Positions 19,865 to 26,575 of a stretch of DNA of 61,254 nt are shown here, piece after piece. The stretch is from Nitrospiraceae bacterium (GTDB taxonomy: Bacteria; Nitrospirota; Thermodesulfovibrionia; Thermodesulfovibrionales; Dissulfurispiraceae). The stretch is taken from contig JAAYUK010000119.1 in the NCBI GenBank assembly GCA_012517735.1, positions 1 through 61,254 of the forward strand, read 5' to 3'. Position 1 is the stretch's first letter. Every line of letters starts with the position of its first letter. The notes below the pieces were generated by a model. That model searched no databases. It was not told the DNA's origin and saw only the letters and a list, made by a program, of their open reading frames with translations. The position numbers were made by a program, and so were the translations under genes.

Positions 19865-20620
19865 TCAGGCCTTTTTGAGACCCGGCTTGATACCGATATA
19901 CCGCGACCCGAGCCAGATAAGCACAACAGCAAAAATATAACGGAGGGCAACCTCAGGGAGCATGTTAGCCGCGGCACCGCCGCAGTAGCTTCCGGCGACA
20001 GCGCCGACTGCCAGGCCGGGAGCGACGTCCATCTTCACATTGCCGAGCTTGTAATGCGTCCAGGCGCCTGCGATGCCGACGGGAATCATCGCCAGCAGCG
20101 ACGTGCCTTGCGCAAGCTGTTGCGACATGCCGCCGAGCAGCACCATCGGCGGGACCATAATCGTCCCGCCCCCGACACCCATCATGCCCGAAACAAACCC
20201 GGTAACAACACCGGTCCCGAGAAAAACCGCCATTCTGGCCCATTCTCCGAACGCCTCTTCGGGCCGTGGCAAATACCCTTTGATGAGCATCAGGATCGAA
20301 ACGAAGATCAGAAAATAGCCGAAAGCCTTTTTCAGCTTCTTTTCAGGCAGTGAGTGGGCAAAGAGCGCACCAAAACGGGCCGTGACTGTGGCGGTCAGCG
20401 CGAGGAGTACCGCTATCTTCCAGTCGGTCGTACCGTACAGCGCATAAGTCGCCGCACCGGCTGCGCCGACGACGACAACCGCGACAAGGCTGGTACCGTG
20501 CGCTTGATGCTGGGTAAATTTCAGCATCGATATCATGAGCGGAATCATCACCACCCCACCGCCCAGTCCGACAAGACTGCCGAAAAAACCGCCCAAAAGA
20601 CCGATCATCAACCCCTGCAT
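19865..20620 (-). CDS. TauE/SafE-family membrane transporter
   Basis: 251 residues, about eight hydrophobic helices, with two internally related halves each carrying the family signature: GGFFGSLVGLGGGVVMIP near the N-terminus and SGMMGVGGGTIMVPP in the middle. The family (DUF81) exports or imports sulfite, sulfoacetate, taurine-derived sulfonates or other organic anions; the substrate cannot be told from sequence. The ATG at 20620 has AGGTGG upstream; the longer frame adds an unlikely Cys-rich start. It lies upstream of lysC on the same strand after a 127-nt gap. Confidence 0.85.
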   Translation of the reverse strand: MQGLMIGLLGGFFGSLVGLGGGVVMIPLMISMLKFTQHQAHGTSLVAVVVVGAAGAATYALYGTTDWKIAVLLALTATVTARFGALFAHSLPEKKLKKAFGYFLIFVSILMLIKGYLPRPEEAFGEWARMAVFLGTGVVTGFVSGMMGVGGGTIMVPPMVLLGGMSQQLAQGTSLLAMIPVGIAGAWTHYKLGNVKMDVAPGLAVGAVAGSYCGGAAANMLPEVALRYIFAVVLIWLGSRYIGIKPGLKKA

Positions 20621-20856
20621 GGCCACCACCTGCGAACAAGAATCACAACGCACAACGCAACAGTAATCCGCTCAAAGGCATCCCCTGAACGGAACACGCC
20701 CTGTCCAACGACCGAAACATCAGACGTTTCACCGATGGGTTCTATTGTAGCAGAGTTCGACCGGAAAGCGTGCGCATCATGAGCACAGCCCGTTGGCAGA
20801 CGTCACTACGACTGCCCTTACCGGCCGCTCGTCACTCATGAGCAATCGCGCCCCTT

Positions 20857-21876
20857 TTACAGCGTTCTTCCCGCCGCCTCGGCAAAGAGCCTCAGCTTCG
20901 CCATCGTCTCCGCAAACACCGCGGGGGTCTGTGACTGGGGGCCGTCGGAAGTGGCATGTTCCGGGTCGGGATGAACCTCGATGATCAGCGCATCGGCCCC
21001 CGCCGCAACCGCCGCATACGCCATCGGGGCAACATACTTGAGATGCCCCGTTCCGTGCGATGGATCTACCGCTATCGGGAGGTGCGTCTCATTGCGGACG
21101 ACCGGAATGGCAGAGAGGTCAAGAGTGTTGCGGGTGGCGGTCTCGAACGTGCGAATGCCCCGCTCGCAGAGAATGACGCGCTGGTTCCCCTCGCTCATGA
21201 TATATTCGGCGCTCATCAGAAGTTCCTGAATGGTCATCGACATACCACGTTTCAGCAGCACCGGTTTTTTCAGCTTGCCGATCTTCTTGAGCAGCTCGAA
21301 GTTCTGGGAGTTCCGGGTTCCGATCTGGAGCACATCGGCGTACTCGGCGACCAGTTCTGCGGTTTCGGGATTGACCACTTCAGTAACAATCGGCAGTCCG
21401 GTCATCTTCCCCGCCTTTGCAAGGAGCTTGAGCCCCTTCTCTTTCATGCCCTGAAACGAATACGGAGACGTTCTCGGCTTGTAAGCGCCGCCGCGCAGCA
21501 TATGCGCACCGGCCTTCCTGACCGCTTCGGCCGCTTCCATGATCTGCTTTTCGCTCTCGACCGCGCACGGGCCTGCGATGACGCATACCTGCCTGCCGCC
21601 GACCGCCACATCGTCCGTGATCCTGATGATGCTCTTTTCTTTTTTCACTTCTTTGGACGCCAGCTTGTACGGCTTGAGAATCGGGACGACACTTTCAACC
21701 CCACTCATCGATTCAAGCTGCTGCAGCACGAGTTTCTTGCGCTCGTCTCCGACTGCCCCGATAACATCGCGCGTCGTGCCGTGAATCACATGCGGCTTGT
21801 AGCCCAGTTCCTTGACCCGTTCGACAACCTCATCCTTCTCATGCTTCGTTGCACCTGCCTTCATGACGATGATCAT
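20857..21876 (-). CDS. aroF: 3-deoxy-7-phosphoheptulonate synthase (DAHP synthase, type I beta)
   Basis: First enzyme of the shikimate pathway (PEP + erythrose 4-phosphate). 339 residues: N-terminal ACT/ferredoxin-like regulatory domain (about 1-70, [17 protein letters not shown]) and KDSA-type barrel with [46 protein letters not shown] and DPSHGTGH, the substrate and metal ligands of the family. The Shine-Dalgarno AAAGGAGCAG is well placed. Two strong hairpins precede the gene (21911-21942 and 21966-21997); the distal one looks like a terminator or attenuator. Confidence 0.95.
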   Translation of the reverse strand: MIIVMKAGATKHEKDEVVERVKELGYKPHVIHGTTRDVIGAVGDERKKLVLQQLESMSGVESVVPILKPYKLASKEVKKEKSIIRITDDVAVGGRQVCVIAGPCAVESEKQIMEAAEAVRKAGAHMLRGGAYKPRTSPYSFQGMKEKGLKLLAKAGKMTGLPIVTEVVNPETAELVAEYADVLQIGTRNSQNFELLKKIGKLKKPVLLKRGMSMTIQELLMSAEYIMSEGNQRVILCERGIRTFETATRNTLDLSAIPVVRNETHLPIAVDPSHGTGHLKYVAPMAYAAVAAGADALIIEVHPDPEHATSDGPQSQTPAVFAETMAKLRLFAEAAGRTL

Positions 21877-21910
21877 CTACTGCTCCTTTCTTGTTCCCCC
21901 CCTGAACGAG

Positions 21911-21942
21911 GAGAGGCCGGGGGTGGATTCCCCCGGCCTCTC
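21911..21942. other. GC-rich hairpin in the aroF leader
   Basis: GAGAGGCCGGGGG (21911-21923) pairs perfectly with CCCCCGGCCTCTC (21930-21942) around a 6-nt loop, about 35 nt before aroF. There is no T-run after it, so it is not a plain terminator. Its 5' arm on the minus strand could also pair with part of the neighbouring hairpin. Confidence 0.6.
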
Positions 21943-21965
21943 TGGTACTGTCCTGCACAAAAGAA

Positions 21966-21997
21966 GAAGCCGGGGACCTTTTGGTCTGCCCGGCTTC
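21966..21997 (-). terminator. Terminator-like hairpin between the HEAT-repeat gene and aroF
   Basis: GAAGCCGGG (21966-21974) pairs with CCCGGCTTC (21989-21997), extended by GACC/GGTC. On the minus strand it is followed by TTCTTTTG. It may end the HEAT-repeat transcript or act as an attenuator for aroF: a further GGCTTCGG-type segment upstream (minus strand, about 22068-22076) could compete for the same arm. Confidence 0.55.
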
Positions 21998-22144
21998 GGT
22001 TATTTTTGCTTTTCTTTCACTAACCGCGGTCCAGGGCAGACGGCCTAAAGTAAAAGCCGTACCAGAAACCGAAGCCAAAAAAGAAAAACCTGTTCTGCAT
22101 AATGCTTTATTGTCCAGAGATGCCCGCCAAAAGTCAAGAGCGGG

Positions 22145-22813
22145 CTACATGCGTCCTGTCCGTGCCTCCGTATTGCGAATAGCCGCGCGCAGGGACTCCT
22201 GCGCCTGAACGTCTTTTTCCGCCTGCAGCGCCCGCTTCAGCGAGGGGAGGGCATCGGCTGAGGCGATCTTGCCAAGCGCGCGAATGGCTGCGTTACGAAG
22301 GGCAAAACTCTCGCTGTTCAACAACGGAACCAGCACCGGAACCGCCTGACCGTCACCGAGATCGCCAAGGGCAAGAACAATTCCCTCGCGCACCTGCGGT
22401 TCCTCTTCTCCCGGCAGTGCACTGACCAGCGCTTTCAGTGCCTCCGGATTGCCCGGAAAGTTTCCGAGCGCCCGGGCAGCATTCCACTTCAGGGCAGGGC
22501 ACATTTCGTCTTCCAGCACAACAGCCAGCGAGCGGACGGCACGTTCATGCTTCATCTCGCCGAGGAATTTCATGATCTCTATCTTGAGGCGCCAGTCCAT
22601 GAATGTATAGTCCATATAATCGGCCAGCGCATGCACCGATGCCTCGCTCCGGATCCGCACGAGTTTTTGTATGGCTTCATCCCGCAGGCGCTCATCCGCG
22701 CTCTTCAGCTGGATTATCCAGCGATCCGCTTCCGCACCTTGACCGGATGCCTGAGCAGCAAACGGACAAACGACAAGCAAGACAATGAACAGCAAAAAAA
22801 CTCTTCGACGCAT
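22145..22813 (-). CDS. Exported HEAT-repeat protein
   Basis: 222 residues. Signal peptide (about 1-24, ending AQASG). The rest is helical HEAT/PBS-lyase-type repeats, seen as recurring AVPVLVPLLNSE, RNAAIRALGKIA and ALPSLKRAL units and an EEPQVREGIVLALGDLGDG block. Such solenoids serve as protein-binding scaffolds; no enzymatic motif is present. The start is chosen at ATG 22813 because AGGAG precedes it and the signal peptide begins there. A GGTACACT -10-like box lies at 22847-22854. It is probably monocistronic. Confidence 0.8.
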   Translation of the reverse strand: MRRRVFLLFIVLLVVCPFAAQASGQGAEADRWIIQLKSADERLRDEAIQKLVRIRSEASVHALADYMDYTFMDWRLKIEIMKFLGEMKHERAVRSLAVVLEDEMCPALKWNAARALGNFPGNPEALKALVSALPGEEEPQVREGIVLALGDLGDGQAVPVLVPLLNSESFALRNAAIRALGKIASADALPSLKRALQAEKDVQAQESLRAAIRNTEARTGRM

Positions 22814-22846
22814 GGAACCACTCCTTGACGAATCTGCGATGGTAGT

Positions 22847-22854
22847 AGTGTACC
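22847..22854 (-). promoter_or_regulatory. Candidate -10 box of the HEAT-repeat gene (GGTACACT)
   Basis: On the minus strand, GGTACACT lies 33 nt before the start codon. This leaves room for the AGGAG ribosome-binding site. No consensus -35 is seen. Confidence 0.3.
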
Positions 22855-22881
22855 AGATTTGCTTCATTCTGCCGAGACCGC

Positions 22882-22887
22882 TACAAT
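22882..22887 (+). promoter_or_regulatory. Candidate -10 box of marC (TACAAT), leaderless spacing
   Basis: TACAAT ends 6 nt before the marC ATG at 22894. Transcription would then start at or next to the A of the ATG. There is no Shine-Dalgarno. Confidence 0.4.
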
Positions 22888-22893
22888 ATCCGC

Positions 22894-23484
22894 ATGATCG
22901 ACCTGCATGATTTTCTCCTGACTTTCATTCCAATCCTTGTGGCGATCAATGTGCCTGGGGTTCTGCCGATCTACATCTCGATTTCCGAAGGCATGAATCA
23001 GGCACAGAAACAACGGATTATCACCCAGTCGGTATTCACCGCCCTGATTATTACCATCGGATTCGTCTTTCTGGGAAGGTTCGTGTTTCAGGTGCTCGGC
23101 ATCCAGATCGAGGACTTCATGATTGCGGGAGGGCTGCTGCTCCTCGTTCTCTCCATTGTTGAAATCGTTGTCGGCAGGCCCAAACAGGCGCTCCCGGTCG
23201 GGGATCTCGGCAGTGTTCCGCTCGGCACGCCGCTGCTTGCCGGGCCGGCTACGCTCACCACTGCGCTGGTCCTTGCGGGCAATTACGGATATGTGCCGGT
23301 CGTCGCATCACTCACCATCAATCTGGCCATTGCATGGGTCTGCTTCCATTCGGCCGAGAAAATCCTCGTTTTTCTCGGACCGAGCGGTGCGCGCGCAATG
23401 GCAAAAGTCGCCTTTCTCCTTCTTGCAGCGATTGCGGTCCATCTGATCAAAAGCGGCATCTTCAAAGTCGTCGGCCTCAAATAA
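22894..23484 (+). CDS. MarC-family integral membrane protein
   Basis: 196 residues with about six transmembrane helices and the MarC signature near the N-terminus (LVAINVPGVLPIYIS), then LLAGPATLTTAL in the fourth helix. The family is common but its transport role is unproven; the old link to multiple antibiotic resistance in Escherichia coli is not supported. No Shine-Dalgarno precedes the ATG; a TACAAT hexamer lies only 6 nt upstream. It is divergent from the HEAT-repeat gene and followed by ubiE after 94 nt. Confidence 0.88.
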   Translation: MIDLHDFLLTFIPILVAINVPGVLPIYISISEGMNQAQKQRIITQSVFTALIITIGFVFLGRFVFQVLGIQIEDFMIAGGLLLLVLSIVEIVVGRPKQALPVGDLGSVPLGTPLLAGPATLTTALVLAGNYGYVPVVASLTINLAIAWVCFHSAEKILVFLGPSGARAMAKVAFLLLAAIAVHLIKSGIFKVVGLK

Positions 23485-23578
23485 GGCACAATAGCCACCT
23501 GTTTGCTCATCGGCTGTGGTTCGCTGCTTCCTGCTCCCCGTTCCCTGTCTTTTCCGCTTCCTGTATACTAGTTATTCC

Positions 23579-24265
23579 ATGTTTGACGATATCGCAAAAC
23601 GCTATGACCTTCTCAATCATCTGCTCTCGCTCGGGCAGGACTTTTACTGGCGGCGCGTCATGACCAGAGAGCTGTCCGCTCAGCCCGGGCAATTGATCCT
23701 TGACCTTGCTGCAGGCACGGGCGACAGCTCGCTCGGGCTCCTGAAGCAGGGCGCTGAGGTTGTCGGACTCGATCTGAGCCACAACATGCTTGCCATCGCC
23801 CGCGCGAAACTGGCCGGCATGTCGTTCGCCGCCGTGCAGGGCTCTGCGTATGCCATGCCGTTTCACGACAGCTCGTTCGACGGACTGACCTGCGCCTTCG
23901 GTATCCGGAACATGCATGAAACACCGAAGGCGCTTGCGGAGATATTCCGCGTCCTGAAGCCGGGGGGGCGCATGGTCATCCTTGAGTTCTCGATGCCGAC
24001 CGGCTGGTTCCGGCCAATGTATCGTCTCTATCTCAGAGCGGTCATTCCGGCAATATCCCAGGTGCTCTCTGACCGATCGGCGTATGAATATCTCGGCGAC
24101 TCGATCGAGAAGTTTTATACCCCTCCGGCGTTTCGCGAGCTGCTGCATCGTGCAGGATTCACCGCCATCAAGCAGATTCCGCTCAGCCTGGGGACCGTAT
24201 ATGCGCACGCTGCGCAAAAACCGTTCGCAGCCGAAAGCAAAAAAAACCGTAACGAGGTACAATAG
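23579..24265 (+). CDS. ubiE: Ubiquinone/menaquinone biosynthesis C-methyltransferase
   Basis: SAM-dependent methylation of demethylmenaquinone (menG activity) or the ubiquinone precursor. 228 residues: N-terminal MFDDIAKRYDLLNHLLSLGQD, motif I LDLAAGTGDSSL, motif II CAFGIRNMHE (the UbiE signature) and the C-terminal block PPAFRELLHRAGF. The ATG at 23579 starts right at the conserved N-terminus; the longer frame upstream is low-complexity. A TATACT hexamer lies 9 nt before the ATG and there is no Shine-Dalgarno. lgt follows after 7 nt. Menaquinone is the more likely quinone for this type of organism. Confidence 0.93.
   Translation: MFDDIAKRYDLLNHLLSLGQDFYWRRVMTRELSAQPGQLILDLAAGTGDSSLGLLKQGAEVVGLDLSHNMLAIARAKLAGMSFAAVQGSAYAMPFHDSSFDGLTCAFGIRNMHETPKALAEIFRVLKPGGRMVILEFSMPTGWFRPMYRLYLRAVIPAISQVLSDRSAYEYLGDSIEKFYTPPAFRELLHRAGFTAIKQIPLSLGTVYAHAAQKPFAAESKKNRNEVQ
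24256..24263 (+). promoter_or_regulatory. Candidate -10 box of lgt (GGTACAAT), near-leaderless spacing
   Basis: GGTACAAT overlaps the 3' end of ubiE and ends 9 nt before the lgt ATG at 24273. No Shine-Dalgarno is visible between them. Confidence 0.35.
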
Positions 24266-24272
24266 CTCCACC

Positions 24273-25064
24273 ATGATAGCCTATCCGAACATTGATCCCG
24301 AAATTGTCCGCATCGGTCCGCTCGCCATCCGCTGGTACGGAGTCATGTACCTTGTCGGATTTGCGGCTTCGTTCTTTCTGGTCAAAAAACAACTCCGGAG
24401 AAAACAACTCTCCCTGCCTCATGATTTTGTGGAGGCCTTTTTTACCTGGCTGATTCTCGGCCTGCTGCTCGGCGCGCGCGTGGGACATGTTCTGTTTTAC
24501 GGGTTCACGTTTTACCTCAACAATCCCCTTGAGATTTTCGCGATCTGGCACGGGGGGATGTCGTTCCATGGCGGACTGCTGGGAAGCATCCTGGCGGGCT
24601 CTATTTTCTGCCGCAAAACCGGCCAGGATTTCTGGCTCATGGCGGATACCGTGATCGCCACCGCGCCGATCGGCCTCGGATTCGGGCGTCTCGGCAACTT
24701 CATCAATGGAGAACTGTATGGACGGGTGACGGATGTGCCGTGGGCCATGATCTTTCCCGACGGGGGATCTAAGCTTCGTCACCCTTCCCAGCTCTATGAA
24801 TTTGCGCTTGAGGGAGTCTGCCTGTTCATTATCCTCTGGGTCTGCAAAGATCGCATGCCCCGCACCGGATTGCTGACAGCCCTTTTCCTGATTCTCTATG
24901 GCATTTTCCGCATCACTGCAGAGTTCTTCCGTGAACCGGAAGTCGCGAATATCTTCGGCCTTATTACCATGGGGCAGTTTCTGAGTCTCTTCATGATTGC
25001 TGCCGGCATCTGGCTGTACCGCAGACGCCTCAAAGCTGCCGACACCGCCGGGGCAGCTGAATGA
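24273..25064 (+). CDS. lgt: Prolipoprotein diacylglyceryl transferase
   Basis: Transfers diacylglycerol from phosphatidylglycerol to the lipobox Cys, the first step of lipoprotein maturation; inner membrane. 263 residues, about seven helices. Family blocks present: IRWYGVMYLVGF, the HGGMSFHGGLLG motif, and the signature GRLGNFINGELYGR with catalytic Arg/Asn/Glu, then HPSQLYEFALEG. The start is set at ATG 24273 (MIAYPNIDPEIVRIGP, typical). The stop overlaps the next gene as ATGA, so the SspB-like protein is translationally coupled to it. Confidence 0.96.
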   Translation: MIAYPNIDPEIVRIGPLAIRWYGVMYLVGFAASFFLVKKQLRRKQLSLPHDFVEAFFTWLILGLLLGARVGHVLFYGFTFYLNNPLEIFAIWHGGMSFHGGLLGSILAGSIFCRKTGQDFWLMADTVIATAPIGLGFGRLGNFINGELYGRVTDVPWAMIFPDGGSKLRHPSQLYEFALEGVCLFIILWVCKDRMPRTGLLTALFLILYGIFRITAEFFREPEVANIFGLITMGQFLSLFMIAAGIWLYRRRLKAADTAGAAE

Positions 25065-25516
25065 GCCTTTCCGCCCTGAAAAAGAATGTCTTCTTTGAAC
25101 TGCTCAGTCTTGCAGGCAGGGTCTTCATCGTCGTCCGCCATTCCGAGGCGATCGATCTCGGCAGGAAGGTCTTCACCGAAGATGAAAAGAAAAACGGCAT
25201 GACCCTGGTATTCACCGAGCGCATGGCCATCCAGTGGGACGCAGCCGGTATCAGCGCCACGCTTACCTTTGGCTCCCAGCGGCATCGCTGTTTCATCCCG
25301 AGCGCCGACATTCTCGCTATCTACTCTCCGGACCTTCAGGTGCAGCTGACAATGGCGGGAGGGGAACCGACGGATAACACCGCGGATTCCGCCGGCTGTG
25401 GTGCATCGTGCCTGAAAAATCAGCCCCCGCGCAAGAAACATGGCAAAGTGATCGCGGTCGATTTCGCCAGGCGTCTTCGCCGCCATGAGGACAATGCAGA
25501 CAAGGAGGATGCGTGA
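25061..25516 (+). CDS. SspB-like (ClpXP adaptor type) protein
   Basis: 151 residues. The central region (about 18-95) reads as the SspB fold: VFIVVRHSEAIDLG, TLVFTERMAIQWD, SATLTFGSQRHRCFIPSADILAIYS, parallel to the FNARFGG...VYVPLAAVLAIYA region of SspB. A Cys-containing linker and a basic C-terminal tail (KKHGKVIAVDFARRLRR) follow. SspB delivers ssrA-tagged and other substrates to ClpXP; classical SspB also ends in a short ClpX-binding tail. The call rests on pattern recognition only. It overlaps lgt and the next gene by 4 and 1 nt. Confidence 0.6.
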   Translation: MSLSALKKNVFFELLSLAGRVFIVVRHSEAIDLGRKVFTEDEKKNGMTLVFTERMAIQWDAAGISATLTFGSQRHRCFIPSADILAIYSPDLQVQLTMAGGEPTDNTADSAGCGASCLKNQPPRKKHGKVIAVDFARRLRRHEDNADKEDA

Positions 25517-25851
25517 TGAGCAACGAAAAACTGGTTCATGACCTGATCGTCGATACCATGCGGCAGAAATTCGCGCGCGACTACAGGGAAATCATCGCCG
25601 ATGCGAATGCCTGCCCGGAGCTGACGCTGAAAAATCACGGAATGGTGCTTGCCGTAGTGGCAGTGGAAACGGATTCAACCATCACGCCCGAAAAGGCCGA
25701 TGTCTGGAAAGCCATTGTGGAAGAAGGGACGAAGCTGATCCTGATGATTCCGAAACACGCCCGCGTGAAAGTGACGGATATCCTCTGGCAAAAAGGGATC
25801 ATGGACCGCGTAAGCGTCGGGAGTTACGAAATCGCCATCACCATGCCATAG
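25516..25851 (+). CDS. Conserved small protein of unknown function
   Basis: 111 residues, soluble, no signal or membrane segment. AGGAGG lies upstream of the ATG, which shares its first base with the previous stop. A possible alpha/beta core (GMVLAVVAVETDSTITPEKADVWKAI, then GTKLILMIPKHARVKVTDILWQ) is loosely reminiscent of restriction-endonuclease-like folds, but no full catalytic motif can be assigned. Co-transcription with lgt and the SspB-like gene is likely from the overlaps. I do not recognise the family with confidence. Confidence 0.6.
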   Translation: MSNEKLVHDLIVDTMRQKFARDYREIIADANACPELTLKNHGMVLAVVAVETDSTITPEKADVWKAIVEEGTKLILMIPKHARVKVTDILWQKGIMDRVSVGSYEIAITMP

Positions 25852-25963
25852 ACGAACGGAATCCGGAGGACAGGAACAATTTGCATTTTTCGTCTTTACC
25901 GGTTGTATACTGCCCACCGTTCCCTGCTTGCCGCTTACTGTTCACTGCTTACTGTTCCCCGTT

Positions 25964-26446
25964 TTACTTCATTGTTATGCTGACGCCGTCCACGATCACC
26001 AGATACACCTTTTCCCCAGGGGGCACCTCGACAAACTTCGGCGAAGAGGACGCCGCAACCAGCGCCCCCCGTATGCCGAGTTTATTGTCCCGCCGGTCAA
26101 CGGCAAATCCCCGGATCGCCGAACCGTTCGGTTCCTTTGCATTGGAGCACTTGATCCTGCTGGCCTTGAAAAAGGCACGGTTTAACGTGAGGTCCGAAAC
26201 CACATCCCCGAAAAACACGCAGTCCTTCAGCGGGATCTCATTGCCGCCGACTCCCACCGGATTCCTTGAGGCCCGGACCGCCAGAAACGGATTTGGATTG
26301 TTGGGATTATTGGCCGGTTCGGCGGCATAGGTGCCGAACATGGTTTCCCCTTCAATCGTCGTTCCCGTGGGGATGAAGATCTCCTCCGCTCCGGCGGCGA
26401 CTGCCGTCAGCATCAGCAGGCAACAGAGTGATACCAGTCTTTTCAT
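25964..26446 (-). CDS. Secreted TraB-like single-domain protein
   Basis: 160 residues with a clear signal peptide (about 1-19, ending AGA). The body resembles the periplasmic domain of TraB/VirB10-like conjugation proteins: EIFIPTGTTIEGETMFGTY, then LKDCVFFGDVVSDLTLNRAF, ASRIKCSN and IRGFAVDRRDNKLGIRGALV. The two Cys could form a disulfide as in TraB. No transfer genes are nearby and there is no N-terminal anchor, so this is a stand-alone exported domain of unknown role. It is convergent with the preceding gene; the 112 nt between hold short CTTACTGTTC-type tandem words only. Confidence 0.55.
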   Translation of the reverse strand: MKRLVSLCCLLMLTAVAAGAEEIFIPTGTTIEGETMFGTYAAEPANNPNNPNPFLAVRASRNPVGVGGNEIPLKDCVFFGDVVSDLTLNRAFFKASRIKCSNAKEPNGSAIRGFAVDRRDNKLGIRGALVAASSSPKFVEVPPGEKVYLVIVDGVSITMK

Positions 26447-26575
26447 GATCGCCTCCTCGCATGATTATGACCGCCGCATTCCTCTTTGCTTTTCCCGAAT
26501 GCAGCGCACCCGCAGCTGAGCAGAACGAGGCAGTCCGGTTTCAGCCGATGCGGCCATCCAGCGCTTCACATCGTT

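Noticed and set aside
22020-22098. Phe-rich leader peptide for aroF attenuation
   Set aside because: FFF occurs near a possible ATG, but there is no ribosome-binding site, no early stop, and the stall position would favour the terminator rather than read-through.
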